From the NCBI RefSeq assembly GCF_014207855.1, contig NZ_JACHKZ010000006.1, positions 62,001 through 126,000 on the forward strand: a DNA stretch of 64,000 nt, given 5' to 3'. This DNA is from Comamonas odontotermitis (GTDB lineage: Bacteria > Pseudomonadota > Gammaproteobacteria > Burkholderiales > Burkholderiaceae_C). The notes beneath the pieces are model-generated. The model was not told the DNA's origin. It searched no databases and saw only the letters and a list, made by a program, of their open reading frames with translations. This document shows, piece after piece, positions 30,047-38,707 of this stretch (position 1 is the stretch's first letter; every line of letters starts with the position of its first letter). Position numbers and translations under genes: made by a program.

Positions 30047-30643
30047 ATGGAAAGAGCTGCGCCCGTGAAACTGAAGATGGCCGAAAACTCCGTGTTTGCG
30101 ATTTTGCTGCGTTCGTCGTGGTGGATCAGTGTGGTGGTGGGGGCCATCATCGTGTTGCTGTGCCTGGCGCTGCTGCCCAAGGACATCCGATTTGTAGGCG
30201 CTGCCGGCAGCCTGCCGTTCTTCGTGATCGGCGCCATGGCTGCCAAACGGCAGTGGAACGCCCCCAGCAGCGCCGCTACAGAAGCCCTGCTGGCCCGCGC
30301 CGCCAGCCTGCCCGCCCGCGAGCTGCAGGCATGGCTCACACGCGCCTGGCAGGCAGAAGGCTATACCGTCACCACGCGCCAGCAGCCCGATGCCGACATT
30401 CAACTCGCTCGCAACGGCCAGCTGACCCTGGTACAAACCAAGCGCAGCAAGGCTGGTGTGCATGGCATCGAGCCCCTGCGCGCCCTGCACGATGCCGCGC
30501 AAAAGGCAGGGGCCTCCTGCGCGTACGTTTTGCTGCAGGGCGATTTGAGTGAAAACGCACGTTTGTTTGCGCGCGATCAAAAAATTACTGTGCTACAGAA
30601 CAACGAGCTGGCGGCACTTCTGCACAAAACGCCACAGCCCTAG
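30047..30643 (+). CDS. Membrane-anchored Mrr-like restriction endonuclease-fold protein
   Basis: 198 residues. Two hydrophobic helices lie at about 24-45 and 50-66, and the C-terminal half has a nuclease fold of the Mrr type. The active-site pattern is D (in PDADIQLARNGQ) followed by QTK (in LTLVQTKRSKAG). Such proteins may cut modified or foreign DNA, but a membrane-bound form suggests other roles such as DNA uptake or surveillance; neither is proven. It is divergent from apbC with 90 bp between. Confidence 0.78.
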   Translation: MERAAPVKLKMAENSVFAILLRSSWWISVVVGAIIVLLCLALLPKDIRFVGAAGSLPFFVIGAMAAKRQWNAPSSAATEALLARAASLPARELQAWLTRAWQAEGYTVTTRQQPDADIQLARNGQLTLVQTKRSKAGVHGIEPLRALHDAAQKAGASCAYVLLQGDLSENARLFARDQKITVLQNNELAALLHKTPQP

Positions 30644-30659
30644 CCAATGCAAGCACCTT

Positions 30660-30686
30660 AAAACGCCTCAACCAGAGGCGTTTTTT
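30660..30686 (+). terminator. Rho-independent terminator after the Mrr-like gene
   Basis: A 10-bp stem AAAACGCCTC/GAGGCGTTTT with the loop AACCA, then a six-T run. It lies 17 bp past the stop codon. Confidence 0.9.
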
Positions 30687-30773
30687 GTTTCCGAGCTCGC
30701 CTGCGGATCAACCAGCGCACCTAAAAGACAGTGCTTGCCAGCGCCGCTCTCTCACTTCGGCTATCGTGGCGCC

Positions 30774-31991
30774 ATGTCGACCGCATTGCACCACAGTCCG
30801 CATGACGCTCTCACCGCGATTGTTCTGTCTGGCGGCGGCGCCCGTGCCGCCTACCAGGTGGGAGTGCTCCAGGCCTTGTCGCGCCTGCGGCAAAACGCCG
30901 GGGAAGACCATGCGCCCACCCCCTTCCCGATTGCGGTCGGCACCTCTGCCGGCGCCATCAATGCCGCGGGCCTCGCCTGCGGCGCCGACCACTTCGACCG
31001 GGCCGTGCAGCGCCTCTCGCGCGTATGGCGAAACTTCTCAACCAGCCAGGTCTACCGCGCCGACGCCTTTGGTGTTGCGCGCAGCGGCGCGCGCTGGCTC
31101 AGCCTGCTGACCCTGGGATGGGCGCTGACCCGCTGGCACCACAGCAAACCACGCTCGCTGCTGGACAACACGCCGCTGCTGCAATTGCTGCAGGCCGAGC
31201 TGCCGCTCGAAAAAATTCCGCAGCTGCTGCACAGCGGCCAGCTGGCGGCGCTGGCCATCACCGCATCCAGCTATACCACCGGAGAGCACATCACCTTCTA
31301 CGAGACCGGCCCGCATGTGCCCGGCTGGTCGCGCCTGCAGCGCCGCGCCATTCAGGACCGCATCACACACCAGCACCTGATGGCGTCGTCGTCCATTCCG
31401 TTCATCTTTCCGCCCACCGAGCTGGACGTGCGCGGCCAATACAACTACCTGGGCGATGGCGCCATGCGCCAGACTGCCCCCCTGGCCCCTGCGGTGCACC
31501 TGGGCGCCCAACGCATCGTGGTGGTGGGCGTGGGCCGTTCGCACGAAGTGGTGAACCTGCCGCAAGGCGAGCACCCGCCCTTCCCCAGTCTGGCCCAGGT
31601 GGCAGGGCACGCGCTGTCCACTATCTTTCTGGACGCGCTTTCGCTGGATGTGGAGCGCGCCCAGCGCATCAACCACACCCTGAGCCTGATTCCGCCGCTG
31701 GAACAGGCGCGCAGCGCCTTGCGGCCTGTGGATCTGCTGGTCTTCACGCCTTCGCAGTCGCTGGACGCCATTGCGCTGGCGCACTTGCAAGAGCTGCCTA
31801 CACCGGTCCGCGCACTGCTGGGAGCCATGGGCGTCTCCGTCCACAACCACAGCATCGGCAGTGCAGCGCTGGCCAGCTACCTGCTGTTCGAACCCGGTTA
31901 CACCCGCGCACTGATCGCGCTGGGGCGCGCCGACACCATGGCGCGCCAGGAAGAAGTGCGCGCCTTTTTCGACTGGCCGAGCCGGCGCTGA
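30774..31991 (+). CDS. Patatin-like phospholipase
   Basis: 405 residues. The patatin signatures are intact: the oxyanion loop SGGGARAAYQVGVLQAL, the nucleophile GTSAG, and the acidic dyad region GDGAMRQTAP. It probably hydrolyses phospholipid acyl chains in the cytoplasm or at the inner membrane face. I start at the ATG at 30774 (MSTALHHSPHD), just upstream of the catalytic domain; the same frame is open further upstream through the preceding gene's end. Confidence 0.88.
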   Translation: MSTALHHSPHDALTAIVLSGGGARAAYQVGVLQALSRLRQNAGEDHAPTPFPIAVGTSAGAINAAGLACGADHFDRAVQRLSRVWRNFSTSQVYRADAFGVARSGARWLSLLTLGWALTRWHHSKPRSLLDNTPLLQLLQAELPLEKIPQLLHSGQLAALAITASSYTTGEHITFYETGPHVPGWSRLQRRAIQDRITHQHLMASSSIPFIFPPTELDVRGQYNYLGDGAMRQTAPLAPAVHLGAQRIVVVGVGRSHEVVNLPQGEHPPFPSLAQVAGHALSTIFLDALSLDVERAQRINHTLSLIPPLEQARSALRPVDLLVFTPSQSLDAIALAHLQELPTPVRALLGAMGVSVHNHSIGSAALASYLLFEPGYTRALIALGRADTMARQEEVRAFFDWPSRR

Positions 31992-32169
31992 GAACGCCAT
32001 CAAAACCCGGCGGCTGACAGACAGACCTGTTACGATAAGCCGTCTCTTGCAGGTCCTGCAGTGCCGTCTGTGAATTCTCCACGCATAGTGCGCGCCACGT
32101 GTGCGCCTTATTGCCCCGGCAGCCACGTTGCAACCTTGCAAGCCCATCTATCTTTGCAAGGGGTTGTTC

Positions 32170-33261
32170 ATGCAACGTCGCCACTTTCTCCAACTCTCCA
32201 GCATCGCTGCATCTGCAGGCAGCTTCGGCTCCGTCTTTGTGGCCATTCCCGCTGCGGCGGCCAACTGGCGCCAGTTCGAAGTCACTACCTTTGTCGACCT
32301 GAGTGAAAAAACCGCGCAGTCCAAGGTCTGGATTCCGGTACCCGCCGCCGAACTGCCGGGTTACCAGCGCACGGTGGATGTGTCCTTCAGCGCCCCCGGC
32401 GCCACCAAGGCCGAGCTGTTTGCCGTGCCCGGCACCGATGTCCGCATGATTGCCGTGCAATGGGCAGATGCCGCCAGTGCCCACACGGTAGAAGTCAAGA
32501 GCCGCATCGCCGTGCTGGACCGCGCCACCGACCTGGGTGCTGCCGGCACCGCCCGCAAGCTGCCCGCAGCGCAATTGCGCCCCTACCTGCAGCCCACATC
32601 GCTGGCCCCGCTGGATGGCATCGTGAAAGAGACAGCTGACAAAATCCAGGCCGAAGCAGGCAAGCCGCAGGATGCCATTGGCAAGGCCCGTGCCATCTAC
32701 GACTGGATGGTCGCCAACTGCACACGCGACGGCTCGGTGGCAGGCTGTGGCACCGGTGATGTGCGCTACACGCTGACCAGCGGCAACCTGTCGGGCAAGT
32801 GCGCCGACCTCAACGGTCTGTTCACCGCCCTCTCACGCGCCAGCGGCGTGCCTGCCCGCGACGTGTATGGCGTGCGCGTCGACGACTCGGTGCACGGCTT
32901 CAAGAGCCTGGGCAAGAGCGGTGACATCTCCAAGGCCCAGCACTGCCGCGCCGAGTTCTACGCCGATGGCTATGGCTGGATTCCTGTCGACCCTGCCGAT
33001 GTGGCCAAGGTTGCGCTGGAAGAACAGCCCGGCGGCCTGCCCAAGGATGCCCCCAAGGTGCGCGCCGCCCGCGCCATGCTGTTTGGCGGCTGGGAAGGCA
33101 ACTGGATGGCCTACAACACGGCAGCCGATGTGCGCCTGCCCGGCGCTGGCAAAGCCGTGGGGTTCTTCATGTACCCGCAAGGTGAAACGGCGCAGGGGCG
33201 CCTCGACAGCCTGGATCCAGCGCATTTCACCTACCGTATCACCTCCACCAAACTGGGCTGA
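32170..33261 (+). CDS. Secreted transglutaminase-like cysteine protease-fold protein
   Basis: 363 residues. The N-terminus QRRHFLQLSS, followed by a hydrophobic stretch and AAAANW, is a good Tat-type signal peptide. The transglutaminase-like core has the Cys in GNLSGKCADLNGLFTALSRASGVPARDVYG, the His in AQHCRAEFYADGYGW and the Asp in IPVDPADV. All three triad residues are present, so it is probably active; the substrate is unknown. The next gene, a TlpA-like thioredoxin with a similar signal, begins five bases later, which suggests a joint periplasmic function. Confidence 0.82.
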   Translation: MQRRHFLQLSSIAASAGSFGSVFVAIPAAAANWRQFEVTTFVDLSEKTAQSKVWIPVPAAELPGYQRTVDVSFSAPGATKAELFAVPGTDVRMIAVQWADAASAHTVEVKSRIAVLDRATDLGAAGTARKLPAAQLRPYLQPTSLAPLDGIVKETADKIQAEAGKPQDAIGKARAIYDWMVANCTRDGSVAGCGTGDVRYTLTSGNLSGKCADLNGLFTALSRASGVPARDVYGVRVDDSVHGFKSLGKSGDISKAQHCRAEFYADGYGWIPVDPADVAKVALEEQPGGLPKDAPKVRAARAMLFGGWEGNWMAYNTAADVRLPGAGKAVGFFMYPQGETAQGRLDSLDPAHFTYRITSTKLG

Positions 33262-33265
33262 CGCC

Positions 33266-33835
33266 ATGGCACCCGCCCCGCTGCACCGCCGCCGCTGCCT
33301 GCAACAGCTGGGCGGAGCGGCGGCCTGGCTCTCGGCCACGCTGGCGGCTCGCCAGGTGCAGGCGGCGCAGGATCTGGATCCGCGCGCGTTGGGCCACCTG
33401 GCCCCCTGGCCACCCGGCAAGCCCAGGCCGGAGCTGAAGGCGCTGGCCCTGGACGGCCAGCTGCGCAGCCTGGCCGACTACGCAGGAGCGCCACTCATCC
33501 TGAACTTCTGGGCCAGCTATTGCGCGCCCTGTCGCCTGGAGATGGCGCAGTTCAACCGCTTGCTGGAGCAATACCGCCCCCAGAGCTTGCGCGTGTTGGC
33601 CGTCAACCACGGCGAAATGCCTGCGCGCGTGCTGCAGTTTCTGCAAACCGTGCCTTTTCATGGCGAAGCATTGCTCGACCGCAGCCAGACGCAGTTGCCA
33701 GCCTGGGGCGGCATTGCCCTGCCAACCAGTTTCGTGCTCGATGCCCAAGGCCAGGTTCGCCTCTGGCATGTGGGTGAAATCGACTGGCTTGGCCCTCGCG
33801 CCCAGGCACAGCTGGCTGCGGTTTTGCGGGGTTAG
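33266..33835 (+). CDS. TlpA-like thioredoxin-fold protein
   Basis: 189 residues. A Tat-like or Sec signal (HRRRCLQQLGGAAAW...ARQVQA) precedes a thioredoxin fold with the active site WASYCAPCRLEM and the cis-Pro loop GGIALPTSFVLD. It is likely periplasmic and acts in thiol-disulfide exchange. It starts four bases after the transglutaminase-like gene stops, so the two probably form an operon; the oxidoreductase may keep the cysteine of its neighbour reduced, which is inference. Confidence 0.85.
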   Translation: MAPAPLHRRRCLQQLGGAAAWLSATLAARQVQAAQDLDPRALGHLAPWPPGKPRPELKALALDGQLRSLADYAGAPLILNFWASYCAPCRLEMAQFNRLLEQYRPQSLRVLAVNHGEMPARVLQFLQTVPFHGEALLDRSQTQLPAWGGIALPTSFVLDAQGQVRLWHVGEIDWLGPRAQAQLAAVLRG

Positions 33836-34004
33836 GCCGCACTTCTTATCCGCAAGAATCCCCTTTGGCGCCACAAACGCCTAAAATCCTTCGGTTCTGG
33901 TGCGCCGTTGGGCGCAGATGGCGCCCGTTCGCCGTTCACGTGGCCAGAACCGGTGCCCGGCCTTCGCCGCGCGCCCCTCAGTGATCAGAAAGTTCCGCAA
34001 CCCT

Positions 34005-36152
34005 ATGTCTCAACGAAAGCTCTTCGTCACCACCGCCCTGCCGTATGCCAACGGCAACTTCCACATCGGTCACATCATGGAATACATCCAGGCCGACACC
34101 TGGGTGCGTGCGCAACGAATGCAGGGCAATGCGGTCAACTTTGTCGGGGCCGATGACGCCCATGGCGCGCCCATCATGATTGCCGCCGAAAAAGCGGGCA
34201 AGACGCCCCAGCAGTTCGTGGCCGACATCGCTGCGGGCCGCAAGCAGTATCTCGACGGTTTTCACATCGCCTTCGACAACTGGAGCAACACCGACAGCCC
34301 CGAGAACCACGAGCTGTCCAAGCAGATCTACCTCGACCTGAAGAAGGCCGGGTTCATCGAGACGCGCACCATCGAGCAGTTCTTCGATCCCGAGAAGAAC
34401 ATGTTCCTGCCCGACCGCTTCATCAAGGGCGAGTGCCCCCGCTGCCATGCCAAAGACCAGTACGGCGACAACTGTGAGGTCTGCAGCTCGGTCTATGCGC
34501 CCACCGACCTGATCAACCCCTACTCCGCACTCTCGGGCGCCAAGCCTGTGATGAAGAGCTCCGAGCACTTCTTCTTCAAGCTCTCCGACCCGCGCGCCGT
34601 TGCGTTTCTGACCGAGTGGACGCAGGACGGCCAGCATGTGCAGCCCGAAGTAGCCGCCAAGATCAAGGAATGGTTCGGCGTGCGCACCAACCCGGACGGC
34701 ACGACCAGCGAAGGCCTGGACGACTGGGACATCAGCCGCGATGCGCCTTACTTCGGCATCGAGATTCCCGATGCACCCGGCAAGTACTTCTATGTCTGGC
34801 TGGACGCGCCCGTGGGTTACCTCGCCTCGCTCAAGAACCTTCTGAACCAGCGGGGCGAAGACTATGACGCCTATATGGCTGACCCCGATCTGGAGCAGTA
34901 CCACTTCATCGGCAAGGACATCATCACCTTCCATACGCTGTTCTGGCCCGCCATGCTCAAGTTCAGTGGCCGCAAGACGCCGACCAGGATCTGCGTGCAC
35001 GGCTTCATGACCGTCAACAACGGCGAGAAGATGAGCAAGAGCCGAGGCACCGGCCTCGATCCGCTCAAGTACCTGAGCCTGCAGATGAACCCCGAGTGGC
35101 TGCGCTACTACCTGGGCGCCAAGCTCAACGGCCGCAATGAAGACATCGACTTCAACCCCGAAGACTTCATGCTGCGCGTCAACTCCGACCTGATCGGCAA
35201 GTACGTGAACATTGCCAGCCGCGCTGCGGGTTTCCTGACCAAGCGCTTCGAAGGCAAGCTCGGTACCGTCAGCGAAGACGGCGTGGCCCTGCTGGCGGCC
35301 CTGCGCGAACAAAAGGATGCCATCGTGGCGGCCTACGAAGCCCGAGACACCGCCCGTGCCGCGCGTGAAATCATGCTGCTGTGCGACAAGGTCAACAGCT
35401 ATGTGGATGCCAACAAGCCCTGGGAACTGGCCAAGAAGGAAGGCATGGAGGCGCGCCTGCACGATGTGTCCACGACCTGCATCGAGGCCTTCCGCATTCT
35501 GACCATCTACCTCAAACCCATCCTGCCCGGCGTGGCTGCCGAGGTGGCCAACTTCCTCATCGTGCCACCCGAGACCTTTGCCGATGTGGCCAAGCCGCTC
35601 GGCCAGGGCCACCAGATTGGCGAGTACAAGCACCTGATGCAGCGCGTTGACCCCAAGCAGCTCGAAGCACTGTTTGAAGCACCGGCTGGCCAGGCCGCCC
35701 CTGCTGCCGAGGCCCCTGCCAAAGCCAAGAAGGCAGAGAAAAAAGCCGAAGCCGTGGTCGACCCAAACGCTCCCGGCGGAGAGCCGCTGGCCGAAACCAT
35801 CGGCATCGACGACTTTGCCAAGATCGACCTGCGCGTTGCCAAGATTCTGGAATGCAAGGCGGTGGAAGGCTCGACCAAGCTGCTGCAACTGACGCTGGAT
35901 GTGGGCGAAAAAGACGAAAGCGGCCAGCCCAGGACGCGCAACGTGTTCAGTGGCATCAGCAGCATGTACCAGCCCGAGCAACTGGTTGGCAAGCTGACAG
36001 TGATGGTTGCCAACCTCGCGCCGCGCAAGATGAAGTTCGGTCTGTCTGAAGGCATGGTGCTGGCGGCCAGCCATGCGGATGAAAAAGCCAACCCCGGCAT
36101 CTATGTGCTGGAGCCCTTCCCTGGCGCCGCGCCCGGCATGCGCATCCATTGA
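34005..36152 (+). CDS. metG: Methionine--tRNA ligase
   Basis: 715 residues. MetG charges tRNA-Met. The HIGH motif is FHIGHI near residue 20, the KMSKS motif is [10 protein letters not shown] near 345, and the zinc-binding knot is [17 protein letters not shown]. An Ala/Lys/Glu-rich linker (about 565-590) leads to a C-terminal EMAP-type tRNA-binding domain ([14 protein letters not shown]), which mediates dimerisation. The ATG at 34005 gives the family N-terminus [17 protein letters not shown]; the frame is open for 35 more codons upstream. Confidence 0.97.
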   Translation: MSQRKLFVTTALPYANGNFHIGHIMEYIQADTWVRAQRMQGNAVNFVGADDAHGAPIMIAAEKAGKTPQQFVADIAAGRKQYLDGFHIAFDNWSNTDSPENHELSKQIYLDLKKAGFIETRTIEQFFDPEKNMFLPDRFIKGECPRCHAKDQYGDNCEVCSSVYAPTDLINPYSALSGAKPVMKSSEHFFFKLSDPRAVAFLTEWTQDGQHVQPEVAAKIKEWFGVRTNPDGTTSEGLDDWDISRDAPYFGIEIPDAPGKYFYVWLDAPVGYLASLKNLLNQRGEDYDAYMADPDLEQYHFIGKDIITFHTLFWPAMLKFSGRKTPTRICVHGFMTVNNGEKMSKSRGTGLDPLKYLSLQMNPEWLRYYLGAKLNGRNEDIDFNPEDFMLRVNSDLIGKYVNIASRAAGFLTKRFEGKLGTVSEDGVALLAALREQKDAIVAAYEARDTARAAREIMLLCDKVNSYVDANKPWELAKKEGMEARLHDVSTTCIEAFRILTIYLKPILPGVAAEVANFLIVPPETFADVAKPLGQGHQIGEYKHLMQRVDPKQLEALFEAPAGQAAPAAEAPAKAKKAEKKAEAVVDPNAPGGEPLAETIGIDDFAKIDLRVAKILECKAVEGSTKLLQLTLDVGEKDESGQPRTRNVFSGISSMYQPEQLVGKLTVMVANLAPRKMKFGLSEGMVLAASHADEKANPGIYVLEPFPGAAPGMRIH

Positions 36153-36544
36153 TGACGCGGCACCGTTCATCGGCCAAGCCTCTGCGCCTTGCGGCTGCAG
36201 GGGCTTTTTCAAGGCCGCGCCTGCCCGGAGGCAAACGCAGCTGTCTGAGCACCAGCGGCGCTGCACCATGGGCGTGCCTGGGCGCCCTTCTTCTTTGCAC
36301 CACCTTGTCAGGCTGCACCGTGGTGGCAGTGGGCGCAGCTGCAGTAGGTGTGGCAGCGGATGTGGCAATCGGCACAGCCAAGCTGGCTGGCAAGGGCGTA
36401 GGCGCTGCCTATGGCGCAATGACCGATGACAAACCAGACAACAGCGGCATCTCCATCAAGTACCGCGAAAGCGACCCCAACCACCCCTACCAGCCCGGCC
36501 CCGGTGCAAGCAATTCGCGCCCACCCGAAGAGGCATTGCCGTAG
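36152..36544 (+). CDS. Putative lipoprotein
   Basis: 130 residues. A long N-terminal stretch of basic and Gly/Ser-rich residues is followed by a hydrophobic segment and the lipobox LSGC at about residue 54, then a Gly/Ala/Val-rich segment. The charged C-terminal part ends HPYQPGPGASNSRPPEEALP. The start is uncertain: the ATG overlaps the metG stop (TGATG), and a shorter start would give a more normal signal peptide. The function is unknown. Confidence 0.6.
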   Translation: MTRHRSSAKPLRLAAAGAFSRPRLPGGKRSCLSTSGAAPWACLGALLLCTTLSGCTVVAVGAAAVGVAADVAIGTAKLAGKGVGAAYGAMTDDKPDNSGISIKYRESDPNHPYQPGPGASNSRPPEEALP

Positions 36545-36547
36545 GCC

Positions 36548-37498
36548 TTAGACGGGAACCGCCTCCTGCGGAACCGGCCATTCCTCTCCGGCGTACTCGT
36601 TGTCCGGCACCGTCTCTCCGGTGCACAGCCGGTGGCTCCACGTATCGAGCTGCACGCGCACCGATGCAGGCAGATCACCGCGCAGCTGCAGGCGCACCAG
36701 TGCGGGCTCTTCCAGGCCAAAGCGCCGCCGCTCGCCCAACGCCAGCTCGCCGCGCGCAAAGTCGGTCACCGCACGGAAAATGGCCTCGCCCGAATCGGCC
36801 ACCGCCGAGGCCACGAACACCTGCGGGTCGCGCGCCACCCAATCGAGCACATTGCCGATCTGTGCCACGCCTCGCGCGCGGCAAGCCGCCGTCACACCAC
36901 TGCGGCCACCATCGATCATGGCAAACAACACATCGGCACCAGCATCTGCCATGGTGTGGATGCACAACTCGGCCAGTTGCGGCTGGTGCTGGTGACCACA
37001 GAATTGGGTCAACAACCTCCCCTGCCAGCCTGCGGCACGCAGGCCATGCGCATAGGCTGCTCGGCCCAGCAGGCCAGGGCGCACGCGCTCGCCCGAGAAA
37101 TGCGCGGCCACGCCCGAGCGGCTGCATAACGCCGCCAGCACACCCGCCAGAAACGCGGACTGCTCCTGCTGTACCTCGTAGCGCGCCACCCGCGGCGCCT
37201 GCAGGCTGCCCTGGGTGATGGCAAAGCGCTGACCAGACCAGCGTTGCAGCGCACGCGCAACCGGCTCATCGCCCTGCCCACCATGGGCCACGATCAGATC
37301 AAACCCTTGCGCGCACAGCTGCTCCACCGCGGCCGTGCGCGCGGCTTCGTCGCGCGGCGCAATCCACAAAGGCGTGACATCGTGACCGGCAGCCAGGGCG
37401 CGCTGCACGCCCTGCAAACCTGCTTCGTTGAAGCTGCCTTGCCCCTGCGGGCCGAACAGGGCAACGGCCACCCGTGGGCGGCGAGCCAGAAAATTCAT
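36548..37498 (-). CDS. BMP-family (Med/PnrA-like) ligand-binding protein without signal peptide
   Basis: 316 residues. The N-terminus RVAVALFGPQGQGSFNEAGLQGVQRAL and the segments DLIVAHGGQGDEP and GADVLFAMIDGG show the basic-membrane-protein (BMP/PnrA) periplasmic-binding fold, which in relatives binds nucleosides. Unlike typical BMP proteins it has no signal peptide or lipobox and would be cytoplasmic as annotated. It overlaps the upstream Bug-type gene by four bases (ATGA), so the pair is co-translated. No ABC transporter genes are nearby. Confidence 0.75.
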   Translation of the reverse strand: MNFLARRPRVAVALFGPQGQGSFNEAGLQGVQRALAAGHDVTPLWIAPRDEAARTAAVEQLCAQGFDLIVAHGGQGDEPVARALQRWSGQRFAITQGSLQAPRVARYEVQQEQSAFLAGVLAALCSRSGVAAHFSGERVRPGLLGRAAYAHGLRAAGWQGRLLTQFCGHQHQPQLAELCIHTMADAGADVLFAMIDGGRSGVTAACRARGVAQIGNVLDWVARDPQVFVASAVADSGEAIFRAVTDFARGELALGERRRFGLEEPALVRLQLRGDLPASVRVQLDTWSHRLCTGETVPDNEYAGEEWPVPQEAVPV

Positions 37499-38469
37499 AA
37501 CGTCGCTCCCGTCGCCCGGGCCACACTGCCCCAGGCCGTTGATTGATCGCGCACCAGACGTGCAAACGCCTGCCGGTCCAGCGGCGGCTGCACAAAGCCC
37601 TGGGCCGTAAGGCTCTGGTGCACGCCGGTATCGGCCAGCGCCCGCTGCAGCGCTGCGTCCAGACGCTGCGCCACCGTCTCTGGCAGGCCCGCAGGTGCCG
37701 ACAGGCCCACATAGTTGTCGGCCACCAGTTGCGGCAAGCCCAGCTCGGCCACCGTTGGTACCTCGCTCGCCTGCGCCACGCGCTGTGCTGCCGTTACCGC
37801 CAGCAGTCGCACACGGCCCTCGCGGGCGAGCGGCAGGTTCTGCGGCAATGCATCAATGGCCAGCGGAATATGGCCTGCCAGCAGGTCCGAGCGCATGGGC
37901 CCTGCGCCCCGGTAGGGTACATGCGCCAATTGCAAGCCCTGCAGGCGTGCGAGCTCCGCTCCCACCAGGTGCCCCACCGACGCTGCCCCGCCACTGCCAT
38001 AGGGCACGGCCTGCGGCTGGCTGCGCAACCATTGCACCAATTCGGCAAAGCTGTGCACCGGCAAATCCTGCCGAACCACCAGTACGGTGGGAACCGAGCC
38101 GATGTAGCCCAGGTGCGTGAAGCTGTGCGCGGCGTCATAGGGAGGGCGCGCCATCAGGTGCGGCGAGATCGACAGCGCCGCCGAATTGGACAGCAGCAGC
38201 GTGTAGCCATCGGGTGCACTGCGAGAAACGGCCTGTGCTCCCAGCGTGGAGCCTGCACCGGGCCGGTTGTCGATGACCACCGGCTGGCCAAGCTGGGCCG
38301 ATAACAAGGGTGCCAGCAGGCGCGCAGCGATATCGCTGGCGCCGCCCGGCGGGAAAGTCACCACCAGCCGAATCGGCTTGCGCGGCCATTCGGCCGGAGC
38401 AGCCTGCGCGGCGCACAAGGCGGGTAGCGCGGCCAGGGCGCCCATCAACAAATGGCGGCGGTGCAGCAT
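37495..38469 (-). CDS. Bug/TctC-family periplasmic substrate-binding protein
   Basis: 324 residues. Signal peptide MLHRRHLLMGALAALPALCAAQA precedes the Bug fold: WPRKPIRLVVTFPPGGASDIAARLLAPLLSAQLGQPVVIDNRPGAGS is the standard opening, and PYGSGGAASVGHL and YRGAGPMRSDLLAGHI follow. These proteins bind carboxylates or related small molecules; many lack a cognate transporter, which is common in Comamonadaceae. The ATG at 38467-38469 starts the signal peptide. It is divergent from the SulP leader. Confidence 0.9.
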   Translation of the reverse strand: MLHRRHLLMGALAALPALCAAQAAPAEWPRKPIRLVVTFPPGGASDIAARLLAPLLSAQLGQPVVIDNRPGAGSTLGAQAVSRSAPDGYTLLLSNSAALSISPHLMARPPYDAAHSFTHLGYIGSVPTVLVVRQDLPVHSFAELVQWLRSQPQAVPYGSGGAASVGHLVGAELARLQGLQLAHVPYRGAGPMRSDLLAGHIPLAIDALPQNLPLAREGRVRLLAVTAAQRVAQASEVPTVAELGLPQLVADNYVGLSAPAGLPETVAQRLDAALQRALADTGVHQSLTAQGFVQPPLDRQAFARLVRDQSTAWGSVARATGATL

Positions 38470-38582
38470 GGATGGCAAATCCTCCAGAGAAAGCCGCCAT
38501 GCTACGAAGGCAGCGACTTCGGCACAAATGCGAATTTCGGCTATCGATCTGCAAAAATCTTCGGGTGTACACTGATTCAGCC

Positions 38583-38669
38583 ATGTCTCATGCACTGATC
38601 CTGCCGCTGTCGCGCCGCAGGCGTTTCATCACCCGGCTGCACCATTGCGGCCCTCCGGCGAAGTCCTGA
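38583..38669 (+). CDS. 28-codon leader peptide upstream of the SulP permease
   Basis: MSHALILPLSRRRRFITRLHHCGPPAKS: an ORF with four Arg codons in a row (including AGG), then His-His-Cys-Gly-Pro-Pro and a stop. It lies wholly upstream of and in another frame from the permease. A possible -10 element TACACT (38568-38573) is about 10 bp before the ATG, so the mRNA may be nearly leaderless. I see no strong ribosome-binding site. The bases directly after the Cys codon can pair with the permease ribosome-binding site, suggesting a regulatory leader. Confidence 0.6.
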   Translation: MSHALILPLSRRRRFITRLHHCGPPAKS

Positions 38670-38707
38670 ACCCCCTGCGTTTCAGTTCCACTTCTCCGGA
38701 GGTCAGA
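38652..38707 (+). promoter_or_regulatory. Hairpin that hides the SulP ribosome-binding site
   Basis: Left arm CCTCCGG (38652-38658) pairs perfectly with CCGGAGG (38696-38702), which contains the Shine-Dalgarno GGAGG. GAAGT (38660-38664) pairs with ACTTC (38690-38694), and CTGAA (38666-38670) with TTCAG (38681-38685). The left arm is made of the last codons of the leader ORF, directly after its Cys codon at 38646-38648. Free GGAGG is five bases from the TTG start at 38708. Confidence 0.6.

Noticed and set aside
30549-30773. A 75-codon upstream extension of the patatin gene
   Set aside because: It overlaps the end of the Mrr-like gene and spans a strong terminator.
38645-38707. A longer SulP protein starting at TTG 38645
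   Set aside because: It would overlap the leader ORF and has no ribosome-binding site; the segment does not resemble SulP proteins.
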